Shown: piece after piece, positions 50,638 to 58,917 of the stretch
Layout: every line of letters starts with the position of its first letter
How positions within the stretch are numbered: position 1 is the stretch's first letter
Source: Polyangium spumosum
Lineage (GTDB): Bacteria; Myxococcota_A; Polyangia; Polyangiales; Polyangiaceae
Length of the DNA: 64,000 bases
NCBI RefSeq assembly: GCF_009649845.1
Contig: NZ_WJIE01000017.1
Coordinates: 1-64,000, forward strand
Reading direction: 5' to 3'
Translations under genes and position numbers: made by a program
Notes under the pieces: generated by a model
Seen by the model: only the letters and a program-made list of their open reading frames with translations
What the model was told of the DNA's origin: nothing
Database searches by the model: none

Positions 50638-51813
50638 TCACCACGACCCTTCGCGGAGTGGCTCGGCCCCGAAGAGCTCGGCGAGCACCTTGCGGTACTG
50701 ATCGGCGAGCCGCACGAGGTCGTGGAAGACCGCAGCGACGTCGTGCTCGCTCGCGAACGCCGTGACGGGCTCGGAGAACGAGAGCACGACGACGTCCGCC
50801 GCGAGCGACAAGCGGCACACGCCCGAGGTCTGATCGTTCGCCGTGAGCAAGAGCCGGTAAAACGGCTCGTGGTTCGACGAGGGCAGACGCACGAGCGGCA
50901 CGCGCAAGATCACCTGCAGGCCCGCGCCGTCGAGGCGCACGGTCACCTCGGAGGGCGTCGCGTCTCCGCCGAGCGCGCGATGATGGATCCGCCACGACCG
51001 CGGACCCACGCGCGCCTTGTTGGCGACGATCCCCAGCGCGCCGAGCGCGTCGCGCACCACGCGCTCGGCCCCGGCCGACTCGGTCTCGAACGCGTGCGGC
51101 AAGAGGATCCCGCACGACTCGCAACGATCACTCTCCGCAGAAAACGCCTCGGTGCAGCCAGGGCAGCGGTGGATGAGGGTGCGATCACCGAGCCCCTCGG
51201 CAGGCACGTCGAGCGCGCGGAGGTCACGCGAGAGGAGCCCGACGGGCAGGAGGTTCCGGGCACGATCGAGCGGATCCCGACCGCCGCGCCGCCCCGTCGT
51301 GATCACGCCGATCACCCTGCCCGCCGCGTCGATCACGGGCGAACCTCCGCGCCCGGCGCGCGGGCCGAGGTCGGGATCGAGCGCGGCGAGCTCGCCGCCG
51401 CGGCCCTCGGCGCACACGACGGCCATCGCCGTCACGAGCGCGTCGCCCGGCGTCGCGATCAGCGTGGTGACGGGCTCGCCGAGCCGCGGCACAGGATCGG
51501 CGCGCAAAGGCAGCGCCGGCGCGCCGAGCGGCTCGAGCGGGAGCACGAACGCGAGGTCCCGCTCGGCGTCCACGGCGACGACGCGCCCCGCGGCGCGCCT
51601 GCCCTCGTCGGTCGAGAGCGTCACCTCGGCCCCGAAGCCGACGGTGCGCCAGCTCGTCACGATCACGCCGTTGCCGAGCGCGACCCAGCCCGTGCCGATC
51701 GACGCGCCCGAGGCGACCGTCACGACCGAGCGGCGCGCCACGCCGAGCACGCTCTCCCCCGGGCCACCTTGCTGCATGGGATCCTCGAGCGTCGAGGCGA
51801 TACGCGAGCTCAT
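50638..51813 (-). CDS. Trypsin-fold protein with degenerate active site and zinc ribbon
   Basis: Encodes 391 aa, ATG at 51813 overlapping the upstream stop (ATGA). Residues about 25-200 follow the S1/HtrA-like layout: IGTGWVAL, IVTSWRTV, DAERDLAFVLPL, GRGGSPVIDAAGRVIGVIT. By eye the catalytic His is replaced by Arg56, Asp86 is kept and the nucleophile Ser is replaced by Gly156 (a Ser lies two positions later). Residues about 214-232 form a CPGC/CESC zinc ribbon, and the last 150 residues resemble a type III chaperone-like or sensory fold. No signal peptide. A non-catalytic binding role is inferred. Its partner is the next entry. Confidence 0.75.
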   Translation of the reverse strand: MSSRIASTLEDPMQQGGPGESVLGVARRSVVTVASGASIGTGWVALGNGVIVTSWRTVGFGAEVTLSTDEGRRAAGRVVAVDAERDLAFVLPLEPLGAPALPLRADPVPRLGEPVTTLIATPGDALVTAMAVVCAEGRGGELAALDPDLGPRAGRGGSPVIDAAGRVIGVITTGRRGGRDPLDRARNLLPVGLLSRDLRALDVPAEGLGDRTLIHRCPGCTEAFSAESDRCESCGILLPHAFETESAGAERVVRDALGALGIVANKARVGPRSWRIHHRALGGDATPSEVTVRLDGAGLQVILRVPLVRLPSSNHEPFYRLLLTANDQTSGVCRLSLAADVVVLSFSEPVTAFASEHDVAAVFHDLVRLADQYRKVLAELFGAEPLREGSW

Positions 51814-53543
51814 CCGGACGCGATCCTCTTCAGCGCCGTCATCATCAGCTCGAGCGCCGCCTGCTTGGGCACGTCGCGATGCGCGTGCGCCACGATCTCC
51901 TTGAGCCGCTGCGACGTCTGCTGCGGCAAGCGCGTGCGCGACAGGAGCTCCGTCAGCGCGCCGAGCGCGAGGAAGTGGCGGAGCGTCACGTCCTGGGGCG
52001 CGAGCTCGATCTCCTCGACGTACCGCGCGAGGTGCTCGCGCGCCTGCGCCGCCGTCGCGAGCGGCTCCACGAGGAACGCCCGCTCCTTCGGGAGAGCCGC
52101 GCGCGCCGCGACGATCCGCTCCATCGCGAGCAGCACGGGCTCGGCCATCGGGATCGGCGACGACGACCTCTTGCCGCCGACAGGCTCGCTCGGCCAGAAG
52201 GTCCGCGTCACGCCCGACGCGCTCCGGTAGAGGTACGAGACCGCGTCGGGCACCTGCTCGCCGAACTCGTAGATCGCGCGGTAGACCGCGGCGCGTACGA
52301 GCAAGAGCATCGTGAGCGGCCGCTCCTCGTAGCTCAGCGCCGTCGCGAGCGCCTGCGCCTGATGCAAGAGCTCGCAGAGTTTGTCCGCGGGCGTCAGGGC
52401 CCTGCGGGCCGCGGCGTCGTCGAGGTCCGGCGAGCCTGGTCGCGCCGCGCCCTCGACCGCGGGCATGCCCGGCACCGTGCGCCTGCGCGCGCCGGGCGAG
52501 GCGAAGGGCATCGGCGTCGTGAGCGACGGGATCGCGCCGAGGCGCGCCGTCTCCGGCGGCGGCTCGCGGTCGATCGGAGGCGGCGCGGCGAACGCGGACG
52601 TCTGCGGGACGCCGAGCCGCGCGGTCTGCGGCACGCCCTCGGGCGAGGGCGCGAGCACGGGCGGCATCCCGTCTTCCCCGCGGAGCGTATCCGTCAGCCC
52701 GAACGGCGCGAGCACCGGCGGCAGCTCCTCCTCCGCGACGGGGCCACGCGACGCGTCGGCCGCGAACGCCGGCGCGAGGATCGGCGGCAGATCGTCGTCG
52801 GGCGGCGACGCGTTGTCCGCGGGCCGCAAGGTCGACGGCGGCGGCGGCACGACCGATCGCCTTTGCGGCGCAGGCTGCAGCGTGGAGAGCGAACGCTTGC
52901 GCCCGAGCGACTCCCAGCCTCCGCCTCCGCGCGCGTCTCCGTGCGCCGCGGTGCGCGCGTCGAACGACGCGACGAAGATCTCCGCGTACCGCTCCGACGT
53001 CGCCATCATCTCGCGGATCACGTGCCGCACGAGCGGCGGCGGGGCCGCGCCGAGCTGCGTGACGAAGCGCAGGAGGAGCAGATCGTCGCGCAGGCAGACG
53101 CGTGACGTCATGGCCTCCGCGTCGCAGAGCTCGAGCGAGAGCCGCATCGCCGGGACACGCTGGCTGCGCGGCAGGCGCGCCACCGGTGACTCCGCGATGA
53201 GGTGCATCGACTGCATGTCGAGCGACAGGAACACGCTCGACTCCTTGCCGATGAGCGCCCAGCCCGGCCCCTCGGGCAGGTTCACCGCGCGCGCCGTCAG
53301 GTTCGTCTCGGCAGAGACCACGAGGCCGAGCGCGCGGGCGTACTCGCCGCGCCGGAACGCCTCCGTCGCCCGCTCGAGGTTCGAGGGATCGAGCGCCGCG
53401 TGCCCGCGCGGCACGAACCTGCGCATCGAGTCCTCGAGCGCGAGCGGGGCGCGGTACTCGCCGCAGGCGTCGCAGCGTGGCCCGTGGACGGGCCATCCGC
53501 ACACCGTGCAGAACTCCCGGGCCGTTCGGCTCGCGGCTCCCAC
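51810..53543 (-). CDS. Zinc-ribbon protein of unknown function, partner of the trypsin-fold protein
   Basis: Encodes 577 aa from the GTG at 53543. That start puts a zinc ribbon (CTVCGWPVHGPRCDACGEY) right at the N-terminus, and TATCCT ends 7 bases upstream; the frame stays open 13 codons further. Residues about 30-190 form a folded domain; residues about 200-370 are Pro/Ala-rich with repeats like PPVLAP and PQTARLG; the C-terminal 200 are helical. Such cytoplasmic zinc-ribbon proteins with long linkers are common in myxobacteria. Translation is coupled to the trypsin-fold gene by ATGA overlap, so the two probably form a complex. Confidence 0.7.
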   Translation of the reverse strand: MGAASRTAREFCTVCGWPVHGPRCDACGEYRAPLALEDSMRRFVPRGHAALDPSNLERATEAFRRGEYARALGLVVSAETNLTARAVNLPEGPGWALIGKESSVFLSLDMQSMHLIAESPVARLPRSQRVPAMRLSLELCDAEAMTSRVCLRDDLLLLRFVTQLGAAPPPLVRHVIREMMATSERYAEIFVASFDARTAAHGDARGGGGWESLGRKRSLSTLQPAPQRRSVVPPPPSTLRPADNASPPDDDLPPILAPAFAADASRGPVAEEELPPVLAPFGLTDTLRGEDGMPPVLAPSPEGVPQTARLGVPQTSAFAAPPPIDREPPPETARLGAIPSLTTPMPFASPGARRRTVPGMPAVEGAARPGSPDLDDAAARRALTPADKLCELLHQAQALATALSYEERPLTMLLLVRAAVYRAIYEFGEQVPDAVSYLYRSASGVTRTFWPSEPVGGKRSSSPIPMAEPVLLAMERIVAARAALPKERAFLVEPLATAAQAREHLARYVEEIELAPQDVTLRHFLALGALTELLSRTRLPQQTSQRLKEIVAHAHRDVPKQAALELMMTALKRIASG

Positions 53544-53633
53544 CGCGCAGAGGATAAAGCGAACCCGGCCCTCCGCGGGCACAATGTGCGCCCTGCCGTG
53601 ATCCGGGCCGCTTTTTCCGGCCTTTCGCCTCGA

Positions 53634-55592
53634 TCAGATCAGCGGGTTCAGGTGGAGCGGCGCCCGCGTCTCCCGCAGATCCACCTGGATACGCCGCACG
53701 AAATGCGCCGCAAACGCGGCCCAGGTCACGAACGTGACCACCCCGCTCACGAGCCCCGCGTTCCGGCCGAAGCCGATCGTCGTCGAGGCGAGCGTGCCGA
53801 GCACGACGAACGCCGAGGCCACGATCGCGAGCGGCACGAACCATCGCAAGGCGATCCGCGACCGCTGCTCCGCGCCGAGCCGCGGCAGCGCCCAGCGCAG
53901 CCACACCACCGAGAGCACGAGCGCCCAGCTCTTCAGGAGGAACAGGAGCGCGCCCAGGATCTTCAGCGCGCCTTCGCTCTCCTGCGCCGCGCCCGGCACG
54001 CCCGGGATCTGCCAGCCGCCGAGGAAGATCGCGCTCGCGATCCCGCAGGCCACGAACACGTGCGCCCACTCCCCGAAGTAGAACAAGAGCTGCCGCGCGC
54101 TCACCCTCGCCGGCGGCGCGAGCTCGTCCCCGCTCGCCTCCGCCTCCCGGAGCGCGGACGACGCGCGCCCGTCGGCCGTGATCATCGACGTCAGGAACAC
54201 GAGGAACAGCACGAACGTCGCCGGGTTGCGGAACACGAACCAGTGCCAGGGCCACCCGCCCGCGTCGAGCGGCGATCCGCCCTGCCCGCCTTGCGCCGCC
54301 ACCATGTCCTCGAGCCGGAGCGATCCCGTCGAGAGCACGACGCACACGATCGCCACCACGGCCGGCAGCTCCTGCAAGAGCACCCGCCCCGCGCCGCGCA
54401 AGCCTCGCAGCACGGACCACGGCTCGCTCGCGAGCGAGCCTCCCGTCACGAGAGCGAGCCCGAGCAGCGACGCGAGCGCGAGCAGGAAGAGCATCCCCAC
54501 GTCGAGGTCCGCGCCCACGAGCCGCTGCGAGAACGGCATCACCACGAACGTCGTCGAGATGGCCGCGAACGCGAGCACCGGGGCGAGCTTCGACAGGATC
54601 GGATCGGCGTCCGGCGGCGCGATCGCCGAGGCGACCTCGCGGTGCACCTCCGAGGCGAGCCGCGCGACCGGCGAGCGCGCCGCCGCCTTCTTCCCGGACC
54701 GCGCAGACGCGAGCCGCGACGCGACGCGGCGCACGAGCCACGCCACCAGCGCGCCGAGCGGCGTCGCGAACACCAGCATCGTCGCCGCCGACAAACCGAG
54801 GATGATCGCCGCGCCGAGCAGGTCCGACGGCGCGCTCGCGTGGAAGCCCTCGATCGAGATCGGCACGGCCCGCGGCTCCTCCGCGCGGCGCTGCACGACC
54901 ACGATCGGCGCGCGCTCCTCGCCGCTCGGGATCACGTCGGCCACGCCGGTCACCTTCACGCCCTCGAAGCTCGTGATCACGTCGCCGCCCTCGATCTTCG
55001 CGGCGGCCGCGGGGCTGTCGGGACGAACCGCCGCCACCACGAGCCCGCTCGACGTGGGCGCGTCCTTCGAAACCGTGATCCCCAGGAAGTCGAGCGCCCG
55101 CTGCCCGTCGCGCTCGCGGGCCAGCGCGACGGCGCGCCGCGGCGCCTTCGGCCGCACGTCGAGGATCACGTCCTTGACCGAGCCCGTCACCGGCAGCGCG
55201 CCTTCGGACTTCGTCTCCAGCGTGACCGTCACGTCGCCGCGGAACGTCGTGTGCGCCGACTCGTCCCCCTGCCCGCAGAACCGCGCGACGAGCGCCTCGC
55301 TCACCTGAGCGCTCACCTTGTCGGTCGTGATCTTCGCCTTGTCGACGACGATCGTCTGCCCTTCGATCGCCGCTTCTCCGGGCCGCTTCAGCGTCCCGCG
55401 GAACGTGATCGTCGCCTCGCGCGCGTCGCCTGTCGGCAGGTTCGTCCCGAGCACCTCCAGCCGATCGCCCGACTCGAGCTCGCGTGGCGCCACGTCGACC
55501 ACCCGGAGGAGGTCGGGCGCGGTGTCGTTCACGTTACAGCCCGCCGCCAGGATGCAGGCGAGTGCGAGCGTGATCCATCGAGGTCCGGGCAT
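53634..55592 (-). CDS. Lipoprotein joining a PDZ domain to a NuoH-like membrane domain
   Basis: Encodes 652 aa. The signal peptide ends in LAAGC (lipid Cys19). Residues 25-150 are beta-rich, possibly an IPT/TIG-like sandwich. Residues about 168-245 read as a PDZ domain (FLGITVSK, VAAVRPDSPAAAAKIEGGDVI). From about 255 on there are eight or more membrane segments with NuoH features: TGGSLASEPWSVLRGLRGA, QELPAVVA, an EAEASGDELA segment in the place of the EAE loop, YFGEWA, and FLGGW. NuoH is the quinone-site subunit of complex I, but no other nuo genes lie here. A quinone- or lipid-linked membrane protein is inferred. Confidence 0.75.
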   Translation of the reverse strand: MPGPRWITLALACILAAGCNVNDTAPDLLRVVDVAPRELESGDRLEVLGTNLPTGDAREATITFRGTLKRPGEAAIEGQTIVVDKAKITTDKVSAQVSEALVARFCGQGDESAHTTFRGDVTVTLETKSEGALPVTGSVKDVILDVRPKAPRRAVALARERDGQRALDFLGITVSKDAPTSSGLVVAAVRPDSPAAAAKIEGGDVITSFEGVKVTGVADVIPSGEERAPIVVVQRRAEEPRAVPISIEGFHASAPSDLLGAAIILGLSAATMLVFATPLGALVAWLVRRVASRLASARSGKKAAARSPVARLASEVHREVASAIAPPDADPILSKLAPVLAFAAISTTFVVMPFSQRLVGADLDVGMLFLLALASLLGLALVTGGSLASEPWSVLRGLRGAGRVLLQELPAVVAIVCVVLSTGSLRLEDMVAAQGGQGGSPLDAGGWPWHWFVFRNPATFVLFLVFLTSMITADGRASSALREAEASGDELAPPARVSARQLLFYFGEWAHVFVACGIASAIFLGGWQIPGVPGAAQESEGALKILGALLFLLKSWALVLSVVWLRWALPRLGAEQRSRIALRWFVPLAIVASAFVVLGTLASTTIGFGRNAGLVSGVVTFVTWAAFAAHFVRRIQVDLRETRAPLHLNPLI

Positions 55593-55601
55593 GGCCCGGG
55601 C

Positions 55602-56414
55602 TTATCCATCGCGCCGCGGAGAAGGGCCAAGTTGAGGGCGGACCGGCAGGAAATACCGGGCGTTGTCGAGCTCGTTCACCCCCACGTAGAGCTCCGCCTC
55701 GAACACCTCCTTCAGGCGCCGGTACGTCATGACCTCCTCGATCGACCCGTGCGCCACGAGCCTGCCCGCCTTGAGCAGCGCGATCCGATCGGCGTACTGC
55801 GCGGCGGCGTTCAGGTCGTGCAGCACCATCAGGCACGCGAGCCCTCGCTCCTGCACCTCGCGACACACGAGCTCCGACAGCGCGATGAAGTGCCGCACGT
55901 CGAGGTGCGCCGTCGCCTCGTCGAGCAGGAGCACCGGCGCCTCCTGCGCGAGCGCCCGCGCGATCGCCACCCTCTGCTGCTCGCCGCCGGACAGCTCCGC
56001 GACGCCCCGCCCCGCGAGCGACTCGAGCTCGCACGCGGCGATCGCCCTCTCCACCGCCTCTTCATCGTGCTTCGACGCGCGCATCCACGCCCCCTGGTGC
56101 GGCGCGCGCCCCATCATCACGATCTCCCGGACCGAGAACCCCACCGCGGGCTCGGACGTCTGCGGCACGAGCGCGATCCTCTTCGCGATCTCCCGACGAT
56201 CCAGGCGCGAGAGCGGCTCGCCGAGGATCCGTACCTCGCCACGCTGGGGCGGGAGCGCGCCCGAGATCACCTTCACGAGCGTCGACTTCCCGGCGCCGTT
56301 CGGGCCGAGGACCGCGCAAATCTCGCCTTTTCGCACGGAGAGCTCGATGTCCTCGAGGGCGAGGCGCCCGGACGCGTAGCGGACCGAGACCCGAGACAGT
56401 TCGATGGCATTCAT
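55602..56414 (-). CDS. ABC transporter ATP-binding protein, heme/siderophore (FecE/HmuV) type
   Basis: Encodes 270 aa from the ATG at 56414. Walker A is GPNGAGKST (37-45), the signature LSGGEQQR, Walker B VLLLDEATAHLD, and the switch His in VLHDLNAAAQYAD. The closest recognisable group imports iron-siderophore, heme or cobalamin through an outer-membrane and periplasmic relay. No permease or binding-protein gene is adjacent, so its partners must be elsewhere. It begins 9 bp beyond the NuoH-like gene in the opposite sense of reading order: it is transcribed first, and the NuoH-like gene lies after its neighbour's stop on the other side. Confidence 0.9.
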   Translation of the reverse strand: MNAIELSRVSVRYASGRLALEDIELSVRKGEICAVLGPNGAGKSTLVKVISGALPPQRGEVRILGEPLSRLDRREIAKRIALVPQTSEPAVGFSVREIVMMGRAPHQGAWMRASKHDEEAVERAIAACELESLAGRGVAELSGGEQQRVAIARALAQEAPVLLLDEATAHLDVRHFIALSELVCREVQERGLACLMVLHDLNAAAQYADRIALLKAGRLVAHGSIEEVMTYRRLKEVFEAELYVGVNELDNARYFLPVRPQLGPSPRRDG

Positions 56415-56518
56415 GGTATCCGCGACATTTCCGCCTCTCGGACGATTCACGCAGTCAGCACCTTGCGCATGTCCGTCACAGGTGGTCCAATTCGTTCGAG
56501 CCGCGCGAAGGGGAGATC

Positions 56519-57250
56519 ATGGATACGGTGAAGGAGACCTCGGGGGCCAGTGCGACGCCGCGACGCGTCATCAAGCGGTACTCCAACCGTAAGTTGTACG
56601 ATACGAAGGACAGCCGCTACGTGACCCTCCAGCAGATCGGGGAGATGGTCCGTGCCGGCGAAGAGGTCCAGATCATCGACAACGCGACCAAGGAGGACAA
56701 GACCGAGGTCACGCTGGCGCTCATCATCTCGGAGGACCTCAAGTCCCAGCCGCGCAGCGTGCCTCTCGGGACGCTGCGGGATCTGATCCAGGAGCGCGGC
56801 GAGCGCCTGCTCAACACGCTCCGCGAGGGTCCGATCGGGCGGCTCATCCCCGGCGGCGGGCCCGAGGGCGCGGAGACGGTCGAAGGCGCCGCCGCGCCCG
56901 TCGCCCCGGACAAACCGCCCACGCAACCGCCGCCCGCGCCCGCGGCTGCCGCTGCCGCTCCGGGGCCGGTCGACGCGGACAAACCTGCTGCCTCCGCCCA
57001 GGGCGCGAAGGCGCGTTTGTCCGAGATCGTCGAGAGCTCGAAGCAGACCCTCGACCAGTGGCAACACGCCGTGGACGAGCGGATCCGTCACATCCTGCCT
57101 GGCGTGGGCCTCTTCCGGGAGCTGCAGGCCGACGTCCAGCGCCTCTCGCAGCGCGTCGAGGAGCTCGAGGCCCTCGTGCGCAAGCTCGGCGGTGACGTTC
57201 CTCACACGCCCGAGACGCCCGCGCAGAACGACACCTCGGCCGAGGAATAG
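56519..57250 (+). CDS. PhaR-like DNA-binding regulator
   Basis: Encodes 243 aa, ATG at 56519 behind GGGGAG. Residues 18-75 match the N-terminal domain of polyhydroxyalkanoate regulators: VIKRYSNRKLYDTKDSRYVTL then VRAGEEVQIIDNATKED. A Pro/Ala-rich linker follows, then about 100 residues of coiled-coil helices (RLSQRVEELEALVRKLGG). PhaR controls storage-granule genes and binds granules; no pha genes lie here, so the target is unknown. It lies 30 bp before the sigma factor gene and may share its transcript. Confidence 0.85.
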   Translation: MDTVKETSGASATPRRVIKRYSNRKLYDTKDSRYVTLQQIGEMVRAGEEVQIIDNATKEDKTEVTLALIISEDLKSQPRSVPLGTLRDLIQERGERLLNTLREGPIGRLIPGGGPEGAETVEGAAAPVAPDKPPTQPPPAPAAAAAAPGPVDADKPAASAQGAKARLSEIVESSKQTLDQWQHAVDERIRHILPGVGLFRELQADVQRLSQRVEELEALVRKLGGDVPHTPETPAQNDTSAEE

Positions 57251-57280
57251 TCGGCGCAGGGCTCCTGTTCCAAGCACTCG

Positions 57281-57985
57281 ATGGCGTTTTTCTTCAGCAA
57301 GAAGCCAGCTTCGGTCGCCCAGGACCTGAGCATCTCCGGCGGCGGGGGTGGCTTACCTGGGCTCGACACCTTCGAGGTGGAGCTCCTCGGCCACCTCGAC
57401 ACGCTTTATGCGGTGAGCTGCCGCATGACACGGAGCACGACCGAGGCCGAGGATCTCGTCCAGGACACGGTCGTGAAGGCCATGCGCGCCCGCGACCAGT
57501 TCGAGCCGGGAACGAACCTCAAGGCCTGGCTGCTCCGCATCCTCACGAACACCTTCATCAACCGGTATCGACGCGGCGGGCTCGAGCGCGACATCCTCGA
57601 AGGCCCGGACGTCGATTCGCTCACGGACGGCTGGATCGGCGCGACCACGATGCGCGGCATGCGTGATCCCGAGACGGCGGCGCTCGCGCCTCTGGTCGAG
57701 GCCGAGGTGCAGAAGGCGCTCGACGAGCTGCCGCCCGAGTTCCGCGTGGCCGTCGTGCTCTCGGACATCGAGGAGCTCTCCTACAAGGAGATCGCCGAGG
57801 CGATGGGCACGCCGATCGGCACGGTGATGTCGCGGCTGCATCGCGGCCGAAAGCTCTTGCAGAAGACGTTGCGCGACCATGCGGTCGCACTGGGCATCGT
57901 GAGCGAGGGATCCGTGAACAAGGCCGAGCAGGCCCCGACGGACCTCGCGGCGTACCGGAAGCGAAAGCGGAGTGCAGCGGTATGA
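57281..57985 (+). CDS. ECF-type RNA polymerase sigma factor
   Basis: Encodes 234 aa. Region 2 lies at about 35-105 (CRMTRSTTEAEDLVQDTVVKAMRA, FEPGTNLKAWLLRILTNTFINRYRR) and region 4 at about 150-205 (LPPEFRVAVVLSDIEELSYKEIAEAMGTPIGTVMSRLHRGRKLL). Region 3 is absent, as expected for ECF factors. Its stop overlaps the start of the anti-sigma gene by 4 bp, the standard coupled arrangement. The signal it answers to is unknown. Confidence 0.95.
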   Translation: MAFFFSKKPASVAQDLSISGGGGGLPGLDTFEVELLGHLDTLYAVSCRMTRSTTEAEDLVQDTVVKAMRARDQFEPGTNLKAWLLRILTNTFINRYRRGGLERDILEGPDVDSLTDGWIGATTMRGMRDPETAALAPLVEAEVQKALDELPPEFRVAVVLSDIEELSYKEIAEAMGTPIGTVMSRLHRGRKLLQKTLRDHAVALGIVSEGSVNKAEQAPTDLAAYRKRKRSAAV

Positions 57986-58854
57986 ATGGTCTCAAGGTGA
58001 TGACCGACGAGTGCTCGTTGTTCTCGCGTTGCATGTCGGCGTATGTCGACGGCGAGCTCGATCCTGGTCACGCGGTCGACATGGAGACGCACGTCCTGCG
58101 CTGCGGCACGTGCTCCGAGCGCGTGACGTTCCTCCGGTCGATGCGCGCGAGCATGAAGCGCACGGCCGAGAGGCGTGTCCCTGACGCGATGCGCGCGCGC
58201 CTCCACACCGCGATGCTCGCCGAGAAGCGCCGCGTGAAGGAGGCCGATCGCGAGGTCTCCGGCGGCAAGCTCGTGCACTGGAAATACGCGGCGACGCTCG
58301 CGGCTGCGGCCGGCGTCGCGCTCACCGTGGCGGCCACGAAGAACCAGGAGGACGCCATCTCCGCGACGCCCGAGCTCGCGCGCAGCGGCGCAGCGTCCGA
58401 GATGACCGTGGCGGCTGGCATGGACTCGCTGCTCGACGACCTCGTCGCGCTCCACGCGCATCCTTTGCCGCCCGAGACGACGAACCCCGAGGAGCTCAAC
58501 CGGTTCGATCCGCTCGTCGGCGTGCCCGTTCGTCGGCCTGCGTTCCAGCCCTTCGTGGCGAGCTTCAACGGCGCGCGTGTGCACGCGATGCGTGATCAAC
58601 GCGCCGCGCTCCTGCAGTACACCGTCGAGGGCAAACACCGCGTCACGGTGTACGTCTTCGACCCGCGCGCCGTGCAGCTCCGGGCCACGCGGCTCGAGCC
58701 ACGCGTCGTGCGCTCGCGACCGGTCTACGTGGGCCGACTCCGCGGCTACTCGGTCGCGGCGGCCGAGAAGAGCGGCGTCGGATACGCGCTCGCGACCGAC
58801 CTCGACGACGACCGCAGCGCGCAGCTCGTCCTCGCGGCTGCCGCGCAGCAGTAA
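57982..58854 (+). CDS. Anti-sigma factor with zinc finger
   Basis: Encodes 290 aa. The first 60 residues carry the ZAS-type motif with a His and the CGTC pair (HVLRCGTCSERV). A hydrophobic segment near 105-120 (AATLAAAAGVALTVAATK) probably crosses the membrane. The C-terminal 165 residues form an extracytoplasmic domain of beta type that would sense the signal. It keeps the partner sigma factor inactive at the membrane until release. Start is ATG overlapping the sigma gene stop. Confidence 0.93.
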   Translation: MNGLKVMTDECSLFSRCMSAYVDGELDPGHAVDMETHVLRCGTCSERVTFLRSMRASMKRTAERRVPDAMRARLHTAMLAEKRRVKEADREVSGGKLVHWKYAATLAAAAGVALTVAATKNQEDAISATPELARSGAASEMTVAAGMDSLLDDLVALHAHPLPPETTNPEELNRFDPLVGVPVRRPAFQPFVASFNGARVHAMRDQRAALLQYTVEGKHRVTVYVFDPRAVQLRATRLEPRVVRSRPVYVGRLRGYSVAAAEKSGVGYALATDLDDDRSAQLVLAAAAQQ

Positions 58855-58863
58855 AAACGAGAA

Positions 58864-58894
58864 GGGGTGCGGCGGGACGAACCCGACGCACCCC
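58864..58894. terminator. Hairpin between convergent genes
   Basis: A 13-bp stem with one mismatch (58864-58876 and 58882-58894, GGGGTGCG... ) encloses a 5-nt loop. It lies 10 bp after the anti-sigma stop and 24 bp before the stop of the opposing ggt gene, so it can serve both. Confidence 0.6.
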
Positions 58895-58917
58895 GGCCCT
58901 CCCCCGACAAACTCGCC

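Noticed and set aside
50638-54741. A single 1367-codon gene covering the trypsin-fold region and further
   Set aside because: Only its last 391 codons show domain structure. Upstream it runs in the wrong frame through the zinc-ribbon and NuoH-like genes, which have their own clear motifs and an ATGA overlap.
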